A stretch of 64,000 nucleotides of DNA from Lineus longissimus (taxonomy: Eukaryota; Nemertea; Pilidiophora; Heteronemertea; Lineidae), in the NCBI RefSeq assembly GCF_910592395.1, contig NC_088319.1, positions 14,322,001 through 14,386,000 on the forward strand. Reading direction: 5' to 3'. The notes below the pieces were generated by a model. That model was not told the DNA's origin and did no database searches. It saw nothing but the letters and a program-made list of their open reading frames with translations. Within the stretch, counting starts at the first letter, position 1; each line of letters begins with the position of its first letter. Below are positions 46,801 through 55,700 of the stretch, piece after piece. Both the position numbers and the translations under genes were made by a program.

Positions 46801-48375
46801 CGGAATTATATAATGGCCGTATGCTTCACGTATTCGACCGGTCGTAGTTGATATGAAGTCCTGGAACTATATCGAACTCACAAGCCTTGGACCAGGTTCA
46901 TTCCTTGCACGAAGCACAGGCTGAGAAGAGCTATGAGACAGATGATCGCTCCTGCAGGGACAAGCAATGCCATTTACAAACAGCAAATTTCGTATAAAGA
47001 TATATGAAATTGTTTCGACCTACCTGTGGACCAAGCCATTAGGCCTAAATTCTATGGTTATATACTAGTCCGTTGCAACATCTGCTGTATGCTCTCGAGC
47101 ATAAATATTGTATGTATGATAGGATATTCTTATATTCTGTTGGTATTCAGTCCGTTTCATATGGTAAACATAATAAAGAAGAGTCAACTGGTTTACAACT
47201 GGGTTTATTAGAAAATTGACGCCAAATGACAGCGAGGAATCCTTGTCGTGTGTAAACGATAAATAGGTCACAGGAAACATAGTCCGTAACTATTGTTGGA
47301 TGGACACATCACAGGAATGAGTGCCTATCCAGCGGTTATGTCAGTACTAAACGGTCAATGGGTCACTCGTCCTGCATTTAAGTGATTTTGTCTCTTAGAT
47401 TATACAAGTCTAGATGGACTCGCGGATGAGAAGTGGTCACGAGTGTATAGAGATAGTGCTGCGGACAAAGATAAATGATCTCTCATGCCAGCAGTTTCGC
47501 TGAATCAGAGTCCCGTCACAAGTAAAAATGATTTCCCTACCTTTAAGTTTTAACCAAGCCATCTCTTAAGCTGATGATGAGAATATCCGAAAAAGTAGAA
47601 ATCTCCACAGTCGACAAAATTTATATTTCGCGAGTTCATATCAAAGTTTGGAGCAACCATATACGTTCATGTTCCCTGCATGGCGCTGGATTATTACGCC
47701 ATCGTAATACTATTTGATTGACTAATGTTGCCATAAAAACGGGATAATATCAACAATTTTGAGTAGGCGCCTGTGACATTAAACCTGCACCACGAAGTCG
47801 AGACTGACACAGAATGTATGAATGAGTCGAAAATATAATATTTGCTTTCCTAGTATGGGTGTTGTTTGTTCGTACTTGGTTTACCTTTTTCAGTCATACG
47901 AAGATAATCTTTGAATATTGACAGATACAATCAGTGTGAGACCAATGTAAACAGCTTTAACCCCTTATTATCATAAACCCCATTTTACCCTTTAATGCAG
48001 TCAGCTCAGTGATATCCATGTTTAAACGAAGTGTTTAAAGGGTACGACGTTCGTGTTTACTGGTCAGAAATATAGAAATGCAGTTAGACACAATGGCTAC
48101 TGTAGAGCAGTTATCACTTAATGCAAATTTGCTGAAACTTTGACCAGTATACGCAGCTGTCATCATTTTATATGACTTGGTCTTTCGATCCAACCCGAGT
48201 AGCTCAAAGCAGCAATTTCATTCACACTTTACGTAGATGAACACCAAGAGATATACACACCATATCAGACATCGCCTACGCTAACATTAATAGTGGTCAG
48301 TTATATACTGAGAAATAAAGATTACATACCTCTGATAAAGTATTCCCAATCTCTCTGCATGGTCGATCCATCCAT
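28848..48375 (-). CDS. AFAP1-like: actin filament-associated protein 1-like adaptor (1467 aa, ten exons, complete)
   Basis: AFAP family proteins are PH-domain adaptors that bind Src-family kinases and bundle actin. Exons: 48375..48330, 44912..44263, 41617..39380, 38928..38818, 38588..38389, 37631..37481, 30810..30672, 30474..30185, 29677..29159, 28907..28848. All junctions are GT..AG, all phases agree, and the total is 4404 nt with no internal stop. The start ATG (MDGSTMQRDWEYF) has context ACAACATGG. The N-terminal leucine-rich helix (residues 16-50), two PH domains (307-403, 596-684) and a trailing TTESFCFDD match AFAP1, which has QTFCF at that place. Beyond these lie a PH-like fold (about 1040-1160), a charged coiled coil (about 1180-1235) and a Ser-rich tail ending GFRI. 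The weakest boundary is exon 4 (acceptor TTTGCAG, donor GCG/GTGAAG). Non-coding 5' exons were not sought. Confidence 0.85.
29159..29677 (-). CDS. AFAP1-like: AFAP1-like exon 9: coiled coil and Ser-rich tail
   Basis: 173 codons, phase 0 at both ends. It opens VDTIQKQLHESQKKPEK, continues with a heptad-like stretch (MDQLESHLKELTGKLETI), then a phosphorylatable Ser-rich region and basic segment. Donor GAG/GTAAGG. The following 19-residue terminal exon (28907..28848) starts EFEKMSKMFL and completes the helix. Confidence 0.8.
30185..30474 (-). CDS. AFAP1-like: AFAP1-like exon 8: charged coiled coil
   Basis: Encodes HLEEEEKKRKFIEELAKIRK and similar Glu/Lys heptads, then a short acidic linker and DITYLKQRRISTQIK. 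This corresponds in position to the AFAP1 C-terminal coiled coil used for self-association. Acceptor TTTCCAG, donor AAG/GTACGA. Confidence 0.8.
30672..38588 (-). CDS. AFAP1-like: AFAP1-like exons 5-7: PH-like third domain, interrupted by a 6.7-kb intron
   Basis: Exon 5 (38588..38389) ends with GQVEAVDENGICQ. Exon 6 (37631..37481) reads FWAVYNDLTLGLYANHTAID then a beta-rich segment. Exon 7 (30810..30672) gives GSILLFAGSEETTRRWHDVM. The strands followed by a C-terminal helix with a Trp are the hallmark of a PH fold. Vertebrate AFAP proteins are described with two PH domains. The intron between exons 6 and 7 (30811..37480) hosts the plus-strand chromodomain and RAG1-like genes. Confidence 0.7.
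31521..32793 (+). CDS. chromodomain protein (241 aa, two exons)
   Basis: Exon 1 runs 31521..31706, exon 2 runs 32254..32793 to a TGA. The exon 1 end is AAAGAG/GCAAGT, a GC donor with otherwise perfect consensus; the acceptor is TATCTTTTTTCAG. Joining them keeps phase 0 and rebuilds a chromodomain (about residues 50-95): YFIERIITKK, then YLVQWRGF, then DVTWEP and WIDQF. Aromatic residues Tyr51, Trp72 and Phe75 sit where the methyl-lysine cage of HP1-type chromodomains lies. The remaining ~145 residues, including LPENWWYRLD and a Val/Phe-rich stretch, are unrecognised. It could be host-derived, or the first gene of a transposon whose second gene starts 136 bp downstream. It lies antisense within intron 6 of the AFAP1-like gene. 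Binding to methylated histone is inference from the fold. Confidence 0.75.
32930..35452 (+). CDS. RAG1-like DDE recombinase/transposase (840 aa, intact)
   Basis: A single uninterrupted ORF; start context CAGAATGT. Residues ~110-200 are a coiled coil (EQVEKLERELAALKDEN) and the tail is Lys-rich. The core carries SGDG (Asp369), FGAD (Asp447), CVWC (Cys466, Cys469), YMHVLVYH (His694, His699) and VEKLN (Glu719). In mouse RAG1 the catalytic and zinc residues are D600, D708, C727, C730, H937, H942 and E962. The D708-C727 gap (19), C-x2-C, H-x4-H and H942-E962 gap (20) are reproduced exactly. Segments around SASES, ALGPLI and HAPNVI..HGAL also resemble RAG1. Asp369-Asp447 is shorter than in RAG1 (78 against 108). 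I see no RING finger. Transib, or another RNase H-like superfamily sharing these motifs, is possible. It encodes either an active transposase or a domesticated relic; no terminal repeats were identified. Confidence 0.75.
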   Translation: MSDCLSKVQLIKFSQEVATVTSFDYLRSRCSEPIAFSLNLTNLFVKELSSLKAKYPELTYVSLLNCALRFYKIKDYSERVNQRLATICSRVTNEFRGLKGGRRFQQLNEKSRSLAIYESELIDVKKLQNDLHSVTQVSEELTKRCASLYDELFSVKKEVHQLQNSHTELKEQVEKLERELAALKDENVFLHDHIRKLQGYPLRACQGKKIPHLKRQQQVRKLKELKSAAERALWFAKTYGLIPETLTLKSTVSGESHKVDFLDNHAHTSFEKIPVEEKKKIEKLLYILDTFYVSDAAYHEIALTSDSGLPSKHLIVQCRNSLSTLFTIHRCSGGVPGAYVDFEEQISNLIIYSQSEMTDLKKIVKISGDGAKITRASNFLTMSVSLLKQEGLPCSPTVLAIVSASESYEVLDKALGPLILQVNSVIDKGKIQVDDQEVSIEVLFGADMKFLQLAFGLNGSTANQSCVWCKVKKDDLWDTSKPWDLYSTDEMKRTYKNVCEDALQGRNGVTKGIPLFKIDSDSVVVDELHLMLRISDVLLRNLIFETKDQDAELHFNSSAKDKALIGPNLKCLCSSIRACGVTFNIWEAKDPVTHGGTGKLEWTSLQGPDMKKLLIHLPQKLRSCDILFADTKDDIIKLWEDFRSLHVYLCETPQDVGDVHLTCFQKAKSWLDSFISLGNKRKGYKKLNVTPYMHVLVYHAPNVIRHHGALKNYSAQSVEKLNDIVKRVTLGKCNRADATRDALLVLKRIENLKGKDLSRRKRSYHKVSEKYWGSEKKERALSKKQKILEEIENTNVPDEEFPSTVDGIKSELHKKYGYKTTARSYEKLKNILKMKRKLST
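35457..35462 (+). terminator. poly(A) signal after the RAG1-like ORF
   Basis: AATAAA only 4 nt beyond the stop codon. A second AATAAA lies at 35953-35958, followed by T-rich DNA. Confidence 0.55.
35502..35661. repeat. 160-bp inverted-repeat element with 15-bp arms
   Basis: Left GGTAGGTTGACCCCC (35502-35516, continuing into a long C run) and right GGGGGTCAACCTACC (35647-35661) are perfect inverses. It lies just past the RAG1-like ORF. It could be a small MITE, or hairpin-forming DNA linked to that gene's 3' end. Confidence 0.7.
35953..35958 (+). terminator. second poly(A) signal downstream of the RAG1-like ORF
   Basis: CTCAATAAAGTTTTATTTGT, about 500 nt after the stop, with flanking T-rich sequence typical of a mammalian-like cleavage region. 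Confidence 0.5.
39380..41617 (-). CDS. AFAP1-like: AFAP1-like exon 3: tandem PH domains (746 codons)
   Basis: The largest exon, phase 0 at both ends (acceptor CTCTTTCAG, donor GGG/GTGAGT). PH1 starts FSGWLIDQ, has KKWCVIND and ends HNEWLQALRHAV. PH2 has LATYLRFKDHN, KCWCVIHEGK and FSRWIQELL. The linker contains SPMPQRR, a basic HKQ/KSL block and LPRSPVPMR, proline motifs of the kind that SH3 domains bind in AFAP1. The C-terminal part is acidic and Ser-rich, and ends in KRHFSDNSIKRDSL. Confidence 0.9.
43920..43992 (+). tRNA. tRNA-Val (anticodon CAC)
   Basis: All arms pair: acceptor GGTTTCG/CGAAACC (7 of 7), anticodon stem TCCGC/GCGGA around loop CTCACAC, T stem CTGGG/CCCAG around TTCGACC, discriminator A. 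The D-arm segment is GTGTAGTGGTTATCAC, the eukaryotic tRNA-Val form. Downstream TTATTTTTTTATTTTTTTT gives a strong Pol III terminator. It lies inside AFAP1-like intron 2, on the opposite strand. Confidence 0.97.
44263..44912 (-). CDS. AFAP1-like: AFAP1-like exon 2: N-terminal helix and acidic/His-rich linker
   Basis: Acceptor TCTACCGTTTCAG, donor GCA/GTAAGT. With exon 1 it reads EYFIRDFSVAISSTLQFLAE, matching in form the leucine-rich AFAP1 N-terminus. It is followed by a KKHRHHGLGHHSK segment and an acidic stretch rich in Asp and Glu. An in-frame GTG at 44904 could be mistaken for a start; the exon actually begins upstream of it. Confidence 0.85.
45700..45722. repeat. dispersed repeat fragment (shared with ~22850-22885)
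   Basis: GGCGGAGTATACTGAAAAC followed by AACTGGT resembles GGCAGAGTATATTGAAAACC and ACTGGT near 22855. CTGAGAYCAGGC lies 25-60 bp upstream of both. Confidence 0.35.
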
Positions 48376-51298
48376 GTTGTCCACGAGTCCAATCCTTACC
48401 AACAGATCGCCAACAAATGCGTTAATATTCCGTCACCAAACTAATTGCTCACTTGTTGCATGCCAAGGTCGTATACTAGGGGCCTATCTGTTGGCCCTGT
48501 GTTCTCCAACAACAACCTTTGAAACCCCTTGCAGAGATCCACCAGCCTGCTCAAAGGTTCCATGCAGGGTGTACTATTATACCCTGGGTCCTGTATTCGC
48601 CGCCAAAGCAGGGTAGTTTAAATTGTAGCAAAGATTGATCGACCCAGCAGTTTGTCATCCCGTGAACAAAAGTGCAAACAGGTTCCTAGTACATGTAGTG
48701 CTTTATGATTAAATCAGAGCCTGAGATCACAATCTAGCTGTATACGTTGTTTGGTTTCAGAATTCTGATGAAGAAGTTGATGTCTGATCCTTATCTGATG
48801 AAAGTCAATGATATACGTGTATCACGCACCAACAGTACCAACAGAGTTATCCCAAGTGATTTCTTATACAGAGATATACAGTGGAATATAACCAAGGTGA
48901 TGTCAGTTCAGATAGCGTTAACAGTAGAAATACAAGCCAAGAGATGCGATTAATGCGCTGATATTTCACAACAAGAATTCCTTAGGCCGCGGTAATTAGG
49001 TTTACACCTATTTCATCCTTGTCTGTTGATACCTGCAAGACATGATCGAGGGTGTCTGTGGAATGAAAAATAAATCTATCCACGTAAATTATTACCCAGC
49101 AACACTTTTAACATCATATTTTCAAACTGATAACATTATTCACATCCCCTTGAGTGAATATGGAAACTATAGATCTCAACAAAGATCTTATAAATTATAT
49201 TTAACAATAAAACAACTATTGGAAGCTGTTGGAACAAAATTCAAGATGGCGTTCGATGCGGCCATATTTGGTGTCACACGACCCCGAATTCGCCCTCGTG
49301 GTCGGCGGAAAGTGTTTTGAGACGCAGCAGTGGGTTGGTGATTCAAAGATCTCTGTTCCTAACTCTATGGCAATTTGCACTTCTGGTATCTCGGAGATGA
49401 TTAAAATGGATGGCAATGCAATCGTAACTGCAGAAGCACTGTATTCTGCTACTGATACCAATGGCAAGATACCTATTGCTGAATCGTTGGAAATGCCATT
49501 CCTTGGAATAACAATTTCTTGAGCAATATTAGTAAATAAAATGCCTTCTAGGACGAACAAGAATAACATAGCAGATCAGTAGATTTTGTTGAGCAGATGC
49601 ACTTGATTAACCAGTACAGACAACCTGTTGAATTGAAGATGGAGAAAACGATAAAAAGTGACTATCTATTCCTACTATTTTTGACCACGCTCACTTCAAT
49701 TCTTCTGATTATAGCAGAATGTTTTTCTTCAAATATGCTCTCTGTCAAACTGTTTCGTTATTCAGCTTCGGGTGTCCGTGTATGAAAATCCGATAGCTTC
49801 GTCTTTCCTGTAACCCTGCACAATCCTGAATACAATGAAGATAATTATCAAAAAGCCAATTAAGTAACTGGAGAAGTGATACTGAAGAAATAGGTCCGAT
49901 ATATGTCCGATTGGTTCATTTGTTGTCCTGATAGGTGTTCTTGCAAGTACCTACCTTTGAATTCCTGGCTTTCAAACTTTGATAATTGTAGATTTCTAAA
50001 GGTTTCTCCGTCTTCTGATAACTTCTAAAACAGTGCGTTTAACAGGATTGGACACAACCCGGATCAACAACTTAAGCAAAACCAAGTATATAAGCTTATG
50101 CGTACCATATACTGAATAATGTTACACCATGAAGACCCTTCTTCTAAAGCCTTACCGAAATTTTCAAATCAAGATGCCCTCTAAATTTGTTTTGACCGAG
50201 GTTACACTTCGCTGCCAGGCTTTAGAAGAATTCCTTTGAAACATCCTTAAGGCGTATGTATACTTAGTGATTAACGCCGGGAGGTACATGCATTGCAAAG
50301 GCCAAATAGAGTGTTTTGTCGGGGTTAACAAAGATAAAAGCCCAATTACATTGAGAACAAGGCTCACACTCAACGTTCATTAAGAGGTTTCTTTAATAAA
50401 TCCTGAACTAAAAAGGCAGCAATATGCATGACCACATCTGCCAACGGGCGACGAAAATGGGAAAGAAAAAACTGCTTTAAATGACGGACTCATAATAGGT
50501 CCAGTTAAGGGTTCCCGATGACAATATATTTGTCAGTCAAGTCGAGTCTGGTCCAGACAGGGAGTTCTAATCAGAGGTCAAGATTATGGCCAATATTGAA
50601 AATGTACGAGTTATTGGATTAGGACGCGCCGCGCCCTTCCAACTCCCTGTCCGACTTCATCTCTGAGGTTGAATAACTGTTATCTCAACCTCTGTATCTG
50701 GCCTTTCCCTCCGCGAGCTCCATGGATTCTTTTGCAGCACCAGTCAAGTTGCTACAGGTGTAACAAGTTGCTACAGGTAACAACATAATAAAAAGGATAC
50801 AACTTCAACCATGCCCTTCGCTTCAACATTCAGTATGTAATAAGTACCGTTTTTTTCATTCACGTTGAACAGTTAACAAACGTTTTTTGCACGTAAAATT
50901 TATTCAAAATTTACATGTAACAGTATTTTAACAACAGAACATTGTGGGTAAACCAATTTTATAATTAGTGTCAATATTACAAACAAAGGAATGCCTTATT
51001 CATAACGATAACGTGTAAGTTTGCGATAACGTATATACATGTACATACTTTACAGAAAAAACATTTACGCAGAGTATGCCAGCTTCAAATACACAACACG
51101 CTTTCCCGAGACGCTTTCTTCGTAACACCATGGAGGTACCCTTTGCTTGCTCATTTAATTAATGAAGATTTATCACTTATTAATTGCTTTAAAGCGGAGT
51201 ACAGTAACCATGATAACTGTTTTATAAACATTACCAAAAAGATCCTTTTTACTATTCTTTTCCATCTCCGCTATATTGAGAATGATTGAAAGGTTTAT

Positions 51299-52196
51299 GC
51301 CTGTTTCGCCTATTCCTGTTTCGCCTATTCCTGTTTCGCCTACAAAATTCCTGTTTCGCCTATTCCTGTTTCGCCTATTCCTGTTTCGCCTACTTTCCAG
51401 TACCCCTACAATAAATCGACTCTCCCAGGGGGAACCTTAGGGATGCATGTCCATTTTATGGGGAAAACGTGAGGGGACAATTGGATGATGTTAACGATGT
51501 GATGACAATTTGACTAATCAAATGCCATCAACTTTGTTAACAAACCATGCCATGACCGTTTTGAAAGAGTCACCTTGAAAGCGGGGACAGTCCGGGACTT
51601 ATTTGACCATATGACCATACTGACACACAGTAAAAACTAATAGATTAAGTAGAGTAAAGCAGTCGCTTATTTTATAAAAACAGGAATTCATGACTTTTTG
51701 ATAAAAATACATAATACTGTACATTCTCATAATTATTTGATCAAAATCAGCTGTAAAACCCATGTCATAGTAAAGAACAATGTAGCTATAGGTATTCTTT
51801 CTATTACGAAGCCAGTTACTGACTAAGACAAAAGAAAGAGAATCAACAATACAAAATGCAGGCCTAAGAAACCTTTCTCAAATCTGATGAAAGGGTAAAA
51901 TTTTCTTACTATTTTATTTCTTGCCTTTTAAAATAAGCTAAAACATAAGCCGATGCAAGCTATGTATAATTTTCCAAAGTTATTCCGAATAATACTGAAA
52001 TAATTGACATGTCGCTAAATCCATTATTTCAGACTTTATTCTTAATGATAGCCTTTAACACTATAGTAAGGGACGATTCATATTCCTACGTCTGTGGGGA
52101 GGTTAGCAATACATTTGAATAGGCGAAACAGGAATAGGCGAAACAGGAATTAGGCGAAACAGGAATAGGCGGAACAGGAATAGGCGAAACAGGAAT
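51299..52196. mobile_element. ~900-bp element bounded by inverted arrays of a 15-bp repeat
   Basis: Left array (51299-51393) has six copies of TTCCTGTTTCGCCTA, with an ACAAAAT spacer after the third. Right array (52118-52196) has five copies of the exact inverse TAGGCGAAACAGGAA, one with a G substitution. The ~720-bp interior is AT-rich and lacks a coding signature. Arrays of subterminal repeats are seen in some DNA transposons where they bind the transposase, but here they form the outer boundaries. No target duplication is obvious. Confidence 0.75.
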
Positions 52197-52681
52197 ACAC
52201 CGATTGAAACAGTACGACAGATATGAACATCAATTTGTGCGAAGAATGGTTGTTCTTACTTGTCAGGCACATCTTTAGATAACGATTGTATAACACAATG
52301 TATGACATATAACATAAAACAATAATGGCTTTCGTCAGCGACTTGATATACAGTAGAACCCCGGTCGGCGACCACCCCGGTAACGCGACCAATATGACTG
52401 CAATATCCAACGATTGGAGTATCCTTCAGTTTAGACTTGTCTCTCAACCTTACAGGGTCGGCATGGTCGTGTCCACCATTTTTACGATCGATAGCCTAAG
52501 TTTCAACCAGCTGCCCGGCCCGAACGAAAGTTAGAAGTTCCTCCCTTTCACGACATTGACCCTGAAAGTAGGTAGGGTTGAAAAGTTCAATACACATTGG
52601 GTCTACTTAACCATGCACTTGAAAAAATACCTTAAATGTGACTCGAAAATATTCATATAAAAAGCTTTTGATATCAGAATC

Positions 52682-52687
52682 TTTATT
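52682..52687 (-). terminator. poly(A) signal of the guanylate cyclase gene
   Basis: AATAAA on minus, about 85 nt past the stop codon at 52770. Supports 52895..52770 being the terminal exon. Confidence 0.6.
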
Positions 52688-52769
52688 GCTGTTTTTTTAG
52701 GATGGTGACGACGTCAGGGTAAAGAGACGAAATTCGGACAAGCGTCAAGGTCAGTAACCAAAACCTCTC

Positions 52770-55700
52770 TCACTCACCTGTCACCAGTTGGCTTGGCTCC
52801 GAGAACCCTTGAGAGTGGCACGTTGGCATGCACGGGAGGGATTCCTCCAAACCTAATTTGTCCAGGAGCCAATACGTCTCCATCGTGCCTTTGCCCTGAA
52901 ATCATAGATAAGTTACCTAGTAAATTATCCAAAATTATCAGTGGAGAGACAAACGGTATCACCAATTCCTGAGGTTGAGTAACAACACAGGGTCAGGAAA
53001 ATTTGAATCTTTGTGGTGTGGGGTTGACCTCGTCCTATACACCAGTCAGGCATAGGGATCCCCATTTTGCGAATATAGCCGATTCGACTGTGCAAGGAGC
53101 GAGCTCCATTTTTGCATTGCCCGAACATCCTTCCATACGTGACATAGTATTGACATATGGCAATGCTAACCTCAGAATCGCAACTGTATCTGCGTTGTAC
53201 AGTGTCCGACTGAAAATAAAACGGGCCGAACATTAAAAGCAGGTCAGGTCACATTGACGTTTTGAACACCGATATACTCCATTATGATTGGTTGGAAATT
53301 GAAAGCTGCTTCGAAGTAGCAGTGCCAATGGCTGCTGATTGGCTAAACAAGCTCGGGCTAATAGGATATGAAGTCTCAAATGTGTTGCATTGTAGGAAAA
53401 TTGCTCATCAAAAACGACCCAAGGTTCTATGGATCGTTTTTGGGTCAATATAAAACGATCGTAGTATAATCTCACCGCTAATTCGATATCTCCTCTCAAC
53501 TCAATGATGTAATCTGGGTCCACTGCGAGGAGGTCTCTTGTCGCTTTGCTGATGTGTACTTTGCCGGCTGGAAGAGATGGAAATTACGGTTATTACGTGT
53601 ATATATGCCGACTCGCCAGTTAATTCGTTTTTTGCACGTCGACAGTAGACTGCCGATCATCAAATATCTAAAATCTAAACAACAAGGGAAAAGAAACGCA
53701 TTATAAAAATAAAATATAAAGAATAAAAAAGAAAAGGAAAATGTTGTCCACAACCGGATTCGAACTCGCGACCTTTGGATTGAACATCGTTTTCTGCCAT
53801 TTCTGACGAGCGCTCCACCAACTGCTCTAAAGTTTCTAAGACTTCTGACGTCATGTATTTGTCGAAATCTGATTGGCTGAAAGTCCCTGTACAAATGTAC
53901 ACTACAGTGCTCCAAAGGTTCAGGAAAAAAAATTCGCGGGCGGGACTGTGGTTGTTATCAATTCATGAAAGGACGTCATCGACAATTTTGAATAATACGA
54001 CTGTCCCACTCATCTTCCTTGCATATTTCCGCATGGCAATAGTACGTCAACGAACTATTTGAACAAAATTTGGCGGCACCATCCGATAGAACTTTTGACC
54101 ACAGTACCAAGGGTCCAAGTTTTCTCGATGAACACTTACGAAGTGCGTTAGCTTCCATTCTTGAGGCTATGTTCACAGAATCCCCAAAGAGGCAGTACCT
54201 GGGCATCTTGGAGCCCACGACTCCGGCGACGCACGGACCTGTAAACATGATAATAGAACGTATCCCGTTGCCTGGTGTCGAAATATAGCCATGCCTCACT
54301 TGTAATCGACCAGAAAGTTAGGTTACAGAGTCTGATGCAAAATTTGGCCCTTCTTTGGGTACCCGGGTTAACTTACATAACATTCTAACTTGCCTCTTCA
54401 TGTGAGAGATGACAAGTATAGCTAGTACACGACAGCTGTCTAAATCGGCTTGGTTATTTCATTACTTCCACCTTTTCCATGCATCTGGCCTTTCCGAAAT
54501 TTGTGTTATCAAGTTTCATTGAACTAACATTTAAAGAAATTATTAAGGCGCCATATTGTATTATGAATCACCTGCGTGTGGTGTATACTCTACCTGAATG
54601 TATACCAGCGCGTAGCTGCATCCGGGTTCCTGGGAGGTGGGGAATTTCAAGATGGCTGATATGATGCAGGAGATCAAGGGCCATAGAGGCCGCTTCAAAT
54701 ACATGCATTCTCCCTATCCTCTTTGGGACACCTGAAAATTGGGTGGTAAAGATTGACAGTTTCGTGGATTTGTAAACTTTCATACAGACATATACATTCT
54801 AAGTTTTAACAAGGTGTAAAGATAGAATGGTCTTGCCATTATTTACTGCTCTTTTATCAGCGGCTACATGTTGTTTTTGGGTAACTGACATTGTCACTTT
54901 GGCTGCTCACCCGCCACCGCGAAAAACGTACTCACCGGAAACTACCATATAGGCGTCTCCAATGGTTTCTACCTTGTAAACATCGTAGATCTCAATCCTG
55001 GCATCGAAGCAGACATACAGATTGTTCAACATGTTGACAACCTGAAGTGGCTCGCAGTCTGCGGAGATCCGAGTGAATCCGACAATGTCAGAAAAGAAGA
55101 TGGAGGACTCGTTGAAAGCTTCGGCAGTCACGTGTTGGTTCCGCTTCAATTGTTCAGCTACTGGCTTGGGCAGCATCTGGTATAACAGCGTGTCCGTCTT
55201 TTCTCGTTCCGAGGTCAGCGCCTTGGTTTGCGTTGCCAGAGTGTAAGCGTACTTTTGTATGTCGGTAATGATCGCCCGGATAGAGATTGTAATAAGTGGT
55301 GAAACAATGAGGACAAGAACAAACAGGCTGATGCTAATGGATACTTCTCCCATATCCCTTACCAAAGACATGTCCAAAGCTTCTAAAATTAGCTCGGCCA
55401 ACTTGAGCTGGACCTCAAACATGATGTCAATGTAAATCGTCATATTGTCAAACCACCAGGTACTCATCTCCCAACTTGGATCTCGACCTGTCAAGTTGCT
55501 TCTACTGATATCCTGTCGCATTAAGTCAATAAACTGAGTGAAATTGTTATCATATTTTGCTTGTTCTTCGTCAAATATCTGCTGAACTGCGTAACTGAAT
55601 CGCTTTGCTGCCTTAAAGTTCCCAATACCCACGCTATGCTTCTCTAGATACCAAAGATAATCCTCATAACTATCAAAAGCGCCCTTTGAGTAAAATATCC

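Larger units (their letters stand above)
48376..52769. other. intergenic between AFAP1-like 5' end and guanylate cyclase 3' end
   Basis: Presumed promoter region of the AFAP1-like gene. It includes the inverted-array element at 51299-52196. A plus ORF at 49229-49522 (97 aa) shows no domain that I recognise and is not called. AT-rich otherwise. Confidence 0.5.

Noticed and set aside
49229-49522. 97-aa plus-strand ORF
   Set aside because: No recognisable domain, no splice support, and an equally long ORF on the opposite strand.
51299-52196. CRISPR-like array of short repeats
   Set aside because: Repeats are contiguous or separated by a few bases without unique spacers, lie in opposite orientation at two sites, and the host DNA is eukaryotic.
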